A DNA stretch of 64,000 bases from JBFWVR01 sp050246635 (GTDB lineage: Bacteria > Acidobacteriota > Vicinamibacteria > Vicinamibacterales > UBA2999): NCBI GenBank assembly GCA_050246635.1, contig JBFWVR010000001.1, forward strand, positions 1-64,000, written 5' to 3'. The translations under genes were made by a program, and so were the position numbers. The notes beneath the pieces were generated by a model. The model ran no database searches. It was not told the origin of the DNA and saw only the letters and a list, made by a program, of their open reading frames with translations. Each line of letters starts with the position of its first letter. Positions within the stretch are counted from its first letter, which is position 1. Positions 30,000 through 37,456 of this stretch are shown piece by piece.

Positions 30000-30416
30000 A
30001 TGGCGAAGAGCGAGAGCAAGGACGGCGGCAAGAAGAAGAAGGCCTTCAAGAAGCGCGGCGAGAAGCGCGTCGTGCACCACGGCGTGGTCCACATTCAGGC
30101 GTCGTTCAACAACACGCTGGTGACGATCACCGACGCCGAAGGCAACGTGGTGGCCTGGTCGAGCGCCGGCGCGATTGGGTTCAAGGGGTCGCGCAAGGGC
30201 ACGCCGTTCGCCGCGACGCAGGCGGCGATGACCGCCACCAACGCCGCGAAGGCGTTCGGCATGCGCTCGTGCGAGGTGCTGGTGAAGGGCCCCGGGTCCG
30301 GCCGCGAGTCGGCGATCCGCGCCCTGTCCACCGCCGGGTTGGACGTGAAGTCGATCCGCGACGTCACGCCGATTCCGCACAACGGCTGCCGGCCGCCCAA
30401 GCGGCGGCGCGTCTAA
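30000..30416 (+). CDS. rpsK: 30S ribosomal protein S11
   Basis: S11 (138 aa) forms the platform near the mRNA exit. A lysine-rich N-terminal extension (KKKKAFKKRGEKR) precedes the conserved VVHIQASFNNTLVTITDAEG, GFKGSRKGTPFAATQAA and TPIPHNGCRPPKRRR. It is longer than the usual 129 because of that extension. Confidence 0.97.
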   Translation: MAKSESKDGGKKKKAFKKRGEKRVVHHGVVHIQASFNNTLVTITDAEGNVVAWSSAGAIGFKGSRKGTPFAATQAAMTATNAAKAFGMRSCEVLVKGPGSGRESAIRALSTAGLDVKSIRDVTPIPHNGCRPPKRRRV

Positions 30417-30449
30417 TCCGTTTCGGTTCTCCCTGGATCTGAGAATTCT

Positions 30450-31076
30450 ATGGCTCGATACACCGGACCCGTTTGCCGCCTCTGCCGCCGCGAGGGCATG
30501 AAGCTGTTCCTCAAGGGCGAGCGCTGCTACACCGAGAAGTGCGCGATCGAGAAGCGCAACACGCCGCCCGGCCAGCACGGCCGCGCGCGCAAGCAGAAGA
30601 TGGCGGGCTACGGCATCCAGCTGCGCGAGAAGCAGAAGGTCAAGCGCATCTACGGGGTGCTCGAGGACCAGTTCCGCCGCTACTTCGAGGCGGCCGACCG
30701 GACCCGCGGCATCACCGGCGAGACGCTGCTCCAGCTCCTCGAGCGGCGCCTCGACAACGCCGTCTACCGCCTCGGCTTCGCGACCTCGCGCGCCCAGGCC
30801 CGGCAGCTCGTGCGCCACGGCCACTTCCTCGTCAACGGGAAGAAGGTCGACATCCCGTCCTACTCCCTCAAGCAGGGGGATGTGGTGTCGGTGCGGCAGA
30901 CGAGCCACCAGAACCAGTCGATCCTGCACGCGATGGAGGAGGTCAAGGGCCGGGGCATCCCGGAGTGGCTCGTCCTCGAGGCGGAGATGGCCGGCAAGGT
31001 CCTCTCGATGCCGACCCGCGAGCAGATCAACCTGCCCGTGCAGGAACAGCTCATCGTCGAGCTGTACAGCAAGTAG
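30450..31076 (+). CDS. rpsD: 30S ribosomal protein S4, zinc form
   Basis: S4 (208 aa) initiates 30S assembly and in E. coli represses the alpha operon. An N-terminal zinc site is present (Cys9, Cys12, Cys26, Cys31). KMAGYGIQLREKQKVKRIYG and the S4 RNA-binding domain (RLDNAVYRLGFATSRAQARQ, VRHGHFLVNGKKVDIPSY) are complete. The 153-bp gap to rpoA is folded into hairpins. Confidence 0.98.
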   Translation: MARYTGPVCRLCRREGMKLFLKGERCYTEKCAIEKRNTPPGQHGRARKQKMAGYGIQLREKQKVKRIYGVLEDQFRRYFEAADRTRGITGETLLQLLERRLDNAVYRLGFATSRAQARQLVRHGHFLVNGKKVDIPSYSLKQGDVVSVRQTSHQNQSILHAMEEVKGRGIPEWLVLEAEMAGKVLSMPTREQINLPVQEQLIVELYSK

Positions 31077-31094
31077 CAGTCAGCACGTCAGGGG

Positions 31095-31187
31095 ACGGGG
31101 AGATGGTCTCCCCGTGCCCGGCCAGCCGCCGGCCCGCAGCCTTTCAGACCTGCGGTGGGAGGCCGGTGGCCACTACATGCAGGTCTG
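31095..31187 (+). promoter_or_regulatory. Hairpin-rich leader between rpsD and rpoA
   Basis: Two stems occupy the gap 31077-31229: a perfect 9-bp stem with a 3-nt loop (31095-31103 with 31107-31115), and a second 9-bp stem pairing CAGACCTGC (31145-31153) with GCAGGTCTG (31179-31187) around a G-rich loop. No T-run follows. They may set the level of rpoA and rplQ relative to the ribosomal genes, or be a binding site for S4; both are inferences. Confidence 0.5.
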
Positions 31188-31229
31188 GAGGCCGGAGCTG
31201 CCGGCCCGTAGGCGAAAGGACGACATCCC

Positions 31230-32213
31230 ATGCTGTGGAAAGGCTTCCAGCGGCCGAAGCGCCTCGAGTTCGAGCGCGAGACCCTCACCGACCGGTTCGG
31301 CCGGTTCTACGCCCAGCCCTTCGAGCGGGGCTTCGGCACGACGATCGGCAACGCGCTGCGCCGCGTGCTGCTCTCCTCGATCGAGGGCGCCGCGATCACC
31401 GCGGTCAAGATCGACGGCGTGCTGCACGAGTTCTCGCCGATCCAGGGCGTGGTCGAGGATGCGACCGACATCATCCTCAACCTGAAGCAGATCCCGCTCA
31501 AGTGCCACGTCGACTACACGAAGACGCTGTACCTGCGCGTCGACAAGGCCGGCGAGGTGCGCGCCCGTGACATCGAGGTCGACCAGGACGTCGAGATCCT
31601 CGAGCCCGAGGCCCACATCGCGACGATCTCGGAGGGCGGCAAGCTCCACATGGAGCTGCGCATCAAGCGCGGCCGCGGCTACGTGTCGGCCGACAAGAAC
31701 TTCGACGAGGATCTCGGCATCGGCTGGATCCCGATCGACTCGGTCCACTCGCCGATCAAGAAGGTCAACTACCTCGTCGAGGCCGCCCGCCTCGGCCAGA
31801 CGACCGACTACGAGAAGCTCACGCTCGACGTCTGGACCAACGGGTCGGTGACGCCGCGCGACGCCGTGTCGCTCGCCGCCAAGCTGGTGCGCGACCACCT
31901 GAACATCTTCATCAACCTGGACGAGGTCGACGACCAGCCGGTGGACCCGGCGGCCGAACCCGCCCGCGCCGGCGTGGCCAACGAGCACCTCGACAAGAGC
32001 GTCGAGGAGCTCGAGCTCTCCGTGCGCTCCTACAACTGCCTGAAGAACGCCAACATCCGGACCATCCGTGAGCTCGTCCAGAAGACGGAAGCCGAGATGC
32101 TGAAGACCAAGAACTTCGGGCGGAAGTCGCTCAACGAGATCAAGGAGATCCTCGCGTCGATGGGGCTCGGCCTCGGCATGAAGCTCGACCAGCCCGCCGC
32201 CGCGCAGGAGTAA
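31230..32213 (+). CDS. rpoA: DNA-directed RNA polymerase subunit alpha
   Basis: The alpha subunit (327 aa) dimerises to seed polymerase assembly and contacts activators and UP elements. The N-terminal domain has FGTTIGNALRRVLLSSIEGAA and DVEILEPEAHIATI; the C-terminal domain (about 245-310) has VEELELSVRSYNCLKNANI and TKNFGRKSLNEIKEILASMG. Length is normal. Sited in the alpha group, 4 bp before rplQ. Confidence 0.98.
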   Translation: MLWKGFQRPKRLEFERETLTDRFGRFYAQPFERGFGTTIGNALRRVLLSSIEGAAITAVKIDGVLHEFSPIQGVVEDATDIILNLKQIPLKCHVDYTKTLYLRVDKAGEVRARDIEVDQDVEILEPEAHIATISEGGKLHMELRIKRGRGYVSADKNFDEDLGIGWIPIDSVHSPIKKVNYLVEAARLGQTTDYEKLTLDVWTNGSVTPRDAVSLAAKLVRDHLNIFINLDEVDDQPVDPAAEPARAGVANEHLDKSVEELELSVRSYNCLKNANIRTIRELVQKTEAEMLKTKNFGRKSLNEIKEILASMGLGLGMKLDQPAAAQE

Positions 32214-32217
32214 CGAC

Positions 32218-32826
32218 ATGCGCCATCGAGTTGCACACCGGAAGCTCGGCCGCACGACCGAGCACCGCATCGCGCTGCTGCGGAACCAGGCCGAGGCCCT
32301 CCTGCGCCACGAGCGCATCGAGACCACCGTGCCGAAGGCCAAGGAACTGCGGCCCTTCGTCGAGCGCCTCATCACGATCGCCAAGCGCGGCGTGAAGGCG
32401 GCCGACCCCAAGGGCCAGACCCTGGCGGCCCGCCGCCTGGTCATGCGCGACCTGGTCAACGAGGACGTCGTCGCCAAGCTGTTCGACCACCTGGCGCCGC
32501 GTTTCATGGAGCGGCCGGGCGGCTACACCCGCATCCTCAAGCTGGGGCACCGTCGCGGCGACGCCGCGGAGCTGGCCCAGATCGAGCTCGTCGGCAGCGA
32601 GTTCGACCCGGCGAAGGCCGAGGCCGAGAAGAAGGCCGCCGAGGAGGCCGGGGAGAACACGCCCGCCAAGAGCAGCGTGGGGGACCGCCTCAAGTCCGCC
32701 GCCAAGCGGCTCCGCGGTGACCAGCCCAAGCCGCCGAAGGCCGACGCGGGCTCGAAGGCGAAGACCAGCAAGGCCGCCAAGGGGTCGAAGAAGACGAACA
32801 CCCCGCGGAAGGCCGGAGGGTCTTAG
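32218..32826 (+). CDS. rplQ: 50S ribosomal protein L17 with long C-terminal extension
   Basis: L17 core at residues 1-120 (MRHRVAHRKLGRTTEHRIAL, LLRHERIETTVPKAKELRPF, GGYTRILKLGHRRGDAAELA). The remaining 80 residues are a low-complexity, alanine/lysine-rich tail, so the protein is 202 aa against a usual 120-130. The tail probably adds RNA contacts; this is inferred. It ends the 19-kb block, and the stop is followed immediately by nine heptamer units. Confidence 0.95.
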   Translation: MRHRVAHRKLGRTTEHRIALLRNQAEALLRHERIETTVPKAKELRPFVERLITIAKRGVKAADPKGQTLAARRLVMRDLVNEDVVAKLFDHLAPRFMERPGGYTRILKLGHRRGDAAELAQIELVGSEFDPAKAEAEKKAAEEAGENTPAKSSVGDRLKSAAKRLRGDQPKPPKADAGSKAKTSKAAKGSKKTNTPRKAGGS

Positions 32827-32889
32827 GATCTCAGATTGAAGATTTCAGATTGAAGATTTCAGATTGAAGATTGACGATTGAAGAACATT
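32827..32889 (+). repeat. GATTNNN heptamer array after rplQ
   Basis: Nine gapless 7-bp units begin on the first base after the rplQ stop: GATCTCA, GATTGAA, GATTTCA, GATTGAA, GATTTCA, GATTGAA, GATTGAC, GATTGAA, GAACATT. Degenerate units continue to about 32915. This is the longest heptamer array of the window. Confidence 0.85.
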
Positions 32890-32914
32890 CTGGAATCTGC
32901 GGATTGAGGGATTG

Positions 32915-32932
32915 GGGAGGCTGACGCCTCCC
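32915..32932. terminator. Short hairpin after the ribosomal block
   Basis: GGGAGGC (32915-32921) pairs with GCCTCCC (32926-32932) around TGAC. It lies between convergent rplQ and the DUF2277 gene and could end both transcripts, but no T-run is present on either side. Confidence 0.5.
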
Positions 32933-32943
32933 ATCCACGGGCA

Positions 32944-33213
32944 TCAGAAGCGCGGGTGCGCCAGGCGGCGCGCCCGCGCTTTTTCGCGTTCGGCCTCCCG
33001 ATTCTTGGGCGGGGCGTGCGTCTCCAGGCGGTCCACCAGCCGGCGGGCGGCCGCGGCCACTTCCCGCACCGCCTCGTCGAAGGCGGCCTCGTTCGCCTGC
33101 GAGGGACGGGTGTAGCCGCTGACCTTGCGGACGAACTGCAGCGCGGCCGCCTCGATCTCGGCGTCGGTCGCGGGCGGGTCGAAGTTGAACAGCGGACGGA
33201 TGTTGCGGCACAT
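32944..33213 (-). CDS. DUF2277 family protein
   Basis: This 89-aa protein begins MCRNIRPLFNFDPPAT and contains EIEAAALQFVRKVSGYTRPSQ and FDEAVREVAAAARRLVDRLET, the complete DUF2277 pattern. The family has no established function. The tail is charged. ATG at 33213. A TACGAT -10-like box lies about 48 bp upstream (33261-33266), divergent from the NTF2-like gene. Convergent with rplQ. Confidence 0.88.
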   Translation of the reverse strand: MCRNIRPLFNFDPPATDAEIEAAALQFVRKVSGYTRPSQANEAAFDEAVREVAAAARRLVDRLETHAPPKNREAEREKARARRLAHPRF

Positions 33214-33260
33214 GGCTGGGCTCCCGGCGCCGGCGCCGCCCCGCGGCCCGGCTCAGGGCG

Positions 33261-33266
33261 ATCGTA
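33261..33266 (-). promoter_or_regulatory. -10-like box for the DUF2277 gene
   Basis: TACGAT on the minus strand, 47 bp before the start codon. No clear -35 is present. Confidence 0.35.
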
Positions 33267-33309
33267 GCGGCTTTGGGGCCGTCCCCGGAAGGGGGGCGGC
33301 CAGCTCTGC

Positions 33310-33315
33310 TAGGAT
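33310..33315 (+). promoter_or_regulatory. -10-like box for the NTF2-like gene
   Basis: TAGGAT lies about 40 bp before the ATG at 33355. An AGGAGG ribosome site follows at 33343-33348, so this gene has an ordinary leader. No clear -35. Confidence 0.4.
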
Positions 33316-33354
33316 GGCGCGGTCCGGACCGGTCTTGCCGGGCAGGAGGTTGCC

Positions 33355-33756
33355 ATGAGGCCATCGGTGCATGCGGTTCGCGCCGGCGCGGCAGTGCTGC
33401 TGGACGAGGGGCTGTCGGCGTGGGCGGCGCGCGACGCGACGAAGCTGGCCTCGCGGTACGAGGCCGACGCCGACCTCACCGGCCCCGATGGCACCCACGT
33501 GTCGGGCCACGACGCCATCCGCGACCACTACGAGGCCATGCTGCGGGGGCCACTCGGCGACATGCGGCCGACCGCCCCGGCCGTCGAGCACGTGCGTCCG
33601 TTGAGCGACGACCTCTTCCTCGTCGACGCGGCCTGGACGGCGACGGCGCCCGACGGCGCCAGCCGGCGCGTCCAGGTCACGTACGTGCTCCTGTACGAGG
33701 GCGCGCGATGGAGCGTCGTCTCGGCGCGTTACATGCTGCCGTGGGCGGGCAAGTAG
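33355..33756 (+). CDS. NTF2-like (SnoaL/DUF4440 type) small protein
   Basis: This 133-aa protein has the cone-shaped NTF2-like fold pattern: an N-terminal helix (LLDEGLSAWAARDATKLASRY), a DADLTGPDGTHVSGHDAIRDHYEAML stretch in overlapping parts, and a C-terminal sheet ending GARWSVVSARYML. It resembles SgcJ/EcaC-type proteins with unknown function. No signal peptide. The stop is 14 bp before the carbonic anhydrase gene, whose -10 box starts right at the stop. Confidence 0.75.
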   Translation: MRPSVHAVRAGAAVLLDEGLSAWAARDATKLASRYEADADLTGPDGTHVSGHDAIRDHYEAMLRGPLGDMRPTAPAVEHVRPLSDDLFLVDAAWTATAPDGASRRVQVTYVLLYEGARWSVVSARYMLPWAGK

Positions 33757-33762
33757 TACGAT
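33757..33762 (+). promoter_or_regulatory. -10-like box for carbonic anhydrase, possibly leaderless
   Basis: TACGAT ends 8 nt before the ATG at 33771. Transcription starting 6-9 nt after the box would begin almost on the ATG. No ribosome-binding site is seen between. The same geometry is present at 51462 and 63204. Confidence 0.4.
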
Positions 33763-33770
33763 AGGCGGTC

Positions 33771-34391
33771 ATGCGAACGCTTCCGCAGCTCTTCGAGAAC
33801 AACCGCGCCTGGGCCGCGTCGATGACGCGGTCCGACCCCGACTTCTTCCAACGCCTGGCCGCGCAGCAGTCGCCGGAGTACCTCTGGATCGGCTGTTCCG
33901 ACAGCCGCGTGCCCGCGAACCAGATCGTCGGCATGCTGCCGGGGGACATCTTCGTCCACCGCAACGTCGCCAACCTCGTCGTGCACACCGACCTCAACTG
34001 CCTGTCGGTGATCCAGTTCGCGGTGGACGTGCTCAAGGTCCGCCACGTCATCGTCTGCGGCCACTACGGGTGCGGTGGCGTGAAGGCGGCGCTCGAGTCC
34101 GCCGAGCACGGCCTGATCGACAACTGGCTGCGGCACATCCAGGACATCGCCAGCCAGCACGCGGACGAGCTCGACGCCATCGAGAGCGAGGTGGCGCGGG
34201 TGGACCGGATGTGTGAGCTCAACGTCGCGGCCGGCGTGCGGACGGTCGCGCGCACCACGGTCGTGCGCGATGCGTGGCGGCGGGGGCAGTCGCTGACGCT
34301 CCACGGCTGGCTGTATTCCATCCAGGACGGGCTGCTGCGCGACTTGAACGTCTCGATGGCAAGCCTGGACGAGGCGGCGGACGCGCGGTGA
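33771..34391 (+). CDS. Beta-class carbonic anhydrase
   Basis: This 206-aa enzyme interconverts CO2 and bicarbonate in the cytoplasm. The zinc ligands Cys42, His98 and Cys101 and the Asp44-Arg46 dyad are present (IGCSDSRVPANQIVGM; VCGHYGCGGVKAAL). FVHRNVANLV and LTLHGWLYSIQDGLL are family features. It overlaps the methyltransferase start by 4 bp. Confidence 0.95.
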   Translation: MRTLPQLFENNRAWAASMTRSDPDFFQRLAAQQSPEYLWIGCSDSRVPANQIVGMLPGDIFVHRNVANLVVHTDLNCLSVIQFAVDVLKVRHVIVCGHYGCGGVKAALESAEHGLIDNWLRHIQDIASQHADELDAIESEVARVDRMCELNVAAGVRTVARTTVVRDAWRRGQSLTLHGWLYSIQDGLLRDLNVSMASLDEAADAR

Positions 34392-35002
34392 GCGGCGAGG
34401 ACCTCGCGGCGCGGTTCGGCGCCATCGACATCTACCTCTTCGACCAGATCCTGCGTGGCCGCGTGTCGCCGGGGGCCCGGGTGCTCGACGCCGGGTGCGG
34501 CGGGGGCCGCAACCTGGTCTACCTGCTGCGTGAAGGCTACGACGTCTCGGCGGCCGACCGCGATGCCGGGGCCGTGGCGGCCGTGCGCCGCCTGGCCTCG
34601 GAGCTCGCGCCGGCCCTCCCGGACGATCACTTCCGGGTGGAGCCTCTCGAGGGCCTGACCTTCGCCGATGCCTCGTTCGACGTGGTGATCGCGAGCGCCG
34701 TGCTCCATTTCGCGCGCGACGACGCCCACTTCTCCGCGATGCTGGATGGGCTGTGGCGGGTGCTCGCCCCGGGCGGCGTGCTGTTCACCCGCCTGGCGTC
34801 GACCATCGGGATGGAGGGCCGGGCGCGGCCGATCGGCGGCGGGCGCTACCACCTTCCCGACGGCTCCGATCGCTACCTGGTAGACGCCGACGCCCTCGCC
34901 GGCCAGGCCCAGCGCCTCGGCGGCACGCTGCTCGACCCGCTGAAGACGACGATCGTCCAGGACCAGCGCGCGATGACGACCTGGGTGCTGGGCAAGCCGT
35001 AG
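34388..35002 (+). CDS. Class I SAM-dependent methyltransferase
   Basis: This 204-aa Rossmann-fold methyltransferase starts at GTG 34388, overlapping the carbonic anhydrase stop by 4 bp (GTGA). Motif I is VLDAGCGGGRNLVYLL, followed by an acidic residue at the end of beta-2 (AADRD) and FDVVIASAVLHFA (motif IV/post). The GGRYHLPDGSDRYLV segment lies near the C-terminus. The substrate is unknown. Coupling with the anhydrase is positional; a functional link is not evident. Confidence 0.82.
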   Translation: MSGEDLAARFGAIDIYLFDQILRGRVSPGARVLDAGCGGGRNLVYLLREGYDVSAADRDAGAVAAVRRLASELAPALPDDHFRVEPLEGLTFADASFDVVIASAVLHFARDDAHFSAMLDGLWRVLAPGGVLFTRLASTIGMEGRARPIGGGRYHLPDGSDRYLVDADALAGQAQRLGGTLLDPLKTTIVQDQRAMTTWVLGKP

Positions 35003-35055
35003 GCGATGCCGGGTGCAACGCGAACCGGGGCCGCGTCGCGGGGGTGGCCGGGCGC

Positions 35056-35086
35056 ATGTCATCGCAGTGCCGGGCGCCGATGACGT
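35056..35086. terminator. Possible hairpin between methyltransferase and EF-G2 genes
   Basis: ATGTCATCG (35056-35064) pairs with CGATGACGT (35078-35086), one G-U, 13-nt loop, between convergent genes. No T-run. The rest of the gap 35003-35161 shows nothing recognisable. Confidence 0.35.
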
Positions 35087-35161
35087 CGAGGCCCCGATCC
35101 GCCTGGCGTATGGGGATACGCGGCCCGGGCATCTTCCGACGCCCAGGCCGCAGGGTGACGC

Positions 35162-37258
35162 CTAGACTTCTTCCTCCACCACCTGCCCGCGTTCGGCCCT
35201 GGCTGCCGCGATGATCTTCGCCTGCAGGTGGTTCGGCACCTCGTCGTAGTGCGAGTACTCCATCTGGTAGGAGCCCCGTCCTCCGGTCACCGACGTCAGG
35301 TGTTGCTCGTACGTGAGCATCTCGGACATCGGCACCTGCGCCTTGATGATCGTCATCTGGCCCCGCGGCTCCATCCCGGAGATGCGGCCGCGGCGGCCGT
35401 TGAGGTCGCCCATCAGGTCGCCGGCGTGGTCGCTTGGCGCGTAGACCTCGACGTTCATCACGGGCTCGAGCAGCGTCGGGCGTGCCTTCGACATGCCGTC
35501 CTTGAACGCCAGCCATCCCGCCGTCTTGAACGAGAGCTCGTTGGAGTCGACATCGTGGTACTGCCCGTCCACGAGCACCACCCGGAAGTCGACGACGGGG
35601 AAGCCGGCGAGGTAGCCGCGCAGGCGTGACTCCTGGATGCCCTTCTCGACGGCCGGGATGAACTGCCGCGGGATGGAGCCGCCGAAGATCTCGTCGACGA
35701 ACTCGAACTCGCTGCCACGCGGCAGCGGCTCCATGCGGATCTTGCAGTCGCCGAACTGCCCGTGGCCGCCCGTCTGCTTCTTGTGGCGCCCGTGCGCCTC
35801 CGCCCGCGCGGTGATCGTCTCGCGGTAGGGGATGCGCGGCGGCTTCAGGTTGACCTCGACACCGAAGCGGCGCTTCAGCTTCGCGACCGTGACCTCGATG
35901 TGCAGCTGGCCCTGGCCGGACAGCAGCAGCTCGCCGGTCTGCGGGTCGCGCGCGTAGCGGATCGTCGGATCCTCCTCCTCGAGGCGGTGCATCGACGTGC
36001 TGATCTTGTCCTCGTCCCCGCGGCTCTTCGGCTCGATCGCGTAGGACAGCACGGGCTCCGGGAAGGCAATGGGCTTGAAGGTGATGCCGGCGGCCTTGTC
36101 GGCCAGCGTGTCGCTGGTCTTCGTGTCCTTGAGCTTCGCCACGGCGCCGATGTCGCCGGCGTGCAGCTCCGGCACGTTCGTCTGGTTCTTGCCCTGGAGC
36201 ACCATCAGGTGGCCGAGCCGCTCCTGCGTGCCCTGGGTGGCGTTGGCCACCGCCGAGTCGGACTTGAGCACGCCCTGGAACACGCGGAACATCGTGATCC
36301 GTCCCGCGAACTGGTCGGCAATCGTCTTGAACACGAACGCGGCGTAGGGCGCGTTCTCGTCGGCGGTCCGGGACACGACCGCCCCGCTCTCGTCGAGGGC
36401 CGCGAACGGCCGCTCGGCGGGCGAGGGCACGTAACGATCGAGCGCGTCGAGCAGCGGCTGGGAGCCGATGTTGTGCATCCCGGACGAGCAGACCAGCGGG
36501 AACAGCTTCGCCTGGCGCGTGGCGGTGTGCAGGCCGCCCTCGAGTTCCTCCTGCGTGAGGGTGCCGGCCTCGAAGAACTTCTCCATGAGGGCTTCGTCCG
36601 CCTCCGCGACCATTTCGATCAGCGCCTCGCGGGCGGTCGAGGCGGCCTCGGCCATGGCGGCGGGCACCTCGCCCTCCGTCATCGTGCCGGAGCCGTCGGT
36701 CGCGAAGGTGAATGCCTTCATGGCCACGAGGTCGACGACCCCGGTGAAGTCCTTCTCCTCGCCGATGGGCAGCTGGATCGGGACGATTTCGCGGCCAAAC
36801 ACGGCGTGGAGCGACTCGAGCGTGCGGTCGAGCGAGGCGCGTTCGCGGTCGAGCCGGGTGAGGACGACGATCCGGGGGAGCGTGAACTCGGCGGCCGTGG
36901 CCCAGGCCTTTTCCGTCTGCACCTCGATGCCGGACACCGCGTCGACGGCCACGAGGGCGGCATCGGCGACGCGGATGGCGGCGCGGGCGTCACTGAAGAA
37001 GTTGCCGAACCCCGGCGCGTCGATGAGGTTGATCTTGAGCTTGTTCCACTCGGCGTAGGCGAGGCTGGCGGAGAGGGTGTGCTTGCGGGCGATTTCTTCG
37101 TCGTCGAAGTCGGTGACGGTCGTGCCGTCGTCCACCTTGCCAAGCCGGTTGACCATGCCGGACGCGAACAGCAGGGCAGAGACGAGCTGGGTCTTGCCGC
37201 ATCCCCCGTGACCGACGACGGCCACGTTCCGGATGGCGGCTGCGTCATAGACCTTCAT
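35162..37258 (-). CDS. Elongation factor G-like protein (EF-G2 type) with degenerate GTPase motifs
   Basis: This 698-aa paralogue of EF-G (MKVYDAAAIRNVAVVGH) keeps the P-loop GHGGCGKT (16-23), but switch I reads ARKHTLSAS instead of RGITI, the DTPGH motif is DAPGF (80-84) with the catalytic His replaced by Phe, and NKMD is TRLD (134-137). Domains II-V are EF-G-like (KKQTGGHGQFGDCKIRM; RRGRISGMEPRG). Actinobacterial EF-G2 relatives lack ribosome-dependent GTPase activity, so a regulatory or ribosome-associated role is plausible. It stands alone with its own promoter. Confidence 0.92.
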   Translation of the reverse strand: MKVYDAAAIRNVAVVGHGGCGKTQLVSALLFASGMVNRLGKVDDGTTVTDFDDEEIARKHTLSASLAYAEWNKLKINLIDAPGFGNFFSDARAAIRVADAALVAVDAVSGIEVQTEKAWATAAEFTLPRIVVLTRLDRERASLDRTLESLHAVFGREIVPIQLPIGEEKDFTGVVDLVAMKAFTFATDGSGTMTEGEVPAAMAEAASTAREALIEMVAEADEALMEKFFEAGTLTQEELEGGLHTATRQAKLFPLVCSSGMHNIGSQPLLDALDRYVPSPAERPFAALDESGAVVSRTADENAPYAAFVFKTIADQFAGRITMFRVFQGVLKSDSAVANATQGTQERLGHLMVLQGKNQTNVPELHAGDIGAVAKLKDTKTSDTLADKAAGITFKPIAFPEPVLSYAIEPKSRGDEDKISTSMHRLEEEDPTIRYARDPQTGELLLSGQGQLHIEVTVAKLKRRFGVEVNLKPPRIPYRETITARAEAHGRHKKQTGGHGQFGDCKIRMEPLPRGSEFEFVDEIFGGSIPRQFIPAVEKGIQESRLRGYLAGFPVVDFRVVLVDGQYHDVDSNELSFKTAGWLAFKDGMSKARPTLLEPVMNVEVYAPSDHAGDLMGDLNGRRGRISGMEPRGQMTIIKAQVPMSEMLTYEQHLTSVTGGRGSYQMEYSHYDEVPNHLQAKIIAAARAERGQVVEEEV

Positions 37259-37303
37259 GGCGGTATCCCTCCCGCGGGGCGTGATGAGACCGTTTACACG
37301 GGC

Positions 37304-37332
37304 ATCATACTCCCGCGGTGAGTCGCGGCCAA
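37304..37332 (-). promoter_or_regulatory. Promoter of the EF-G2-like gene
   Basis: On the minus strand TTGGCC (37332-37327), a 17-bp spacer and TATGAT (37309-37304). The start site would be near 37297, giving a leader of about 40 nt with GGGAGG about 10 bp before the ATG. This is one of the best sigma-70-like promoters in the window. Confidence 0.65.
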
Positions 37333-37381
37333 ACGCGTGCCGTGGCGGATCGAGGGCACCCGCCACGCCGCTCCACGCAAG

Positions 37382-37412
37382 GGGGACCGTCCCCGTGTCC
37401 GCCTGGCACCAG
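37382..37412. repeat. REP-like double palindrome
   Basis: GGGGACCGTCCCC (37382-37394) is a perfect dyad and is followed by the near-palindrome CTGGCACCAG (37403-37412). It lies in the 198-bp gap between the permease stop and the EF-G2 promoter. It has no T-run. It resembles short extragenic palindromes found in other bacteria. Confidence 0.5.
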
Positions 37413-37456
37413 CCTTCCGGGAACGGGCACGGCCGCCGTTGCGGGATGGCCGGCGG

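Noticed and set aside
31173..32507. Long minus-strand frame over rpoA
   Set aside because: Same reason: shadow of rpoA, no family features, no ribosome site.
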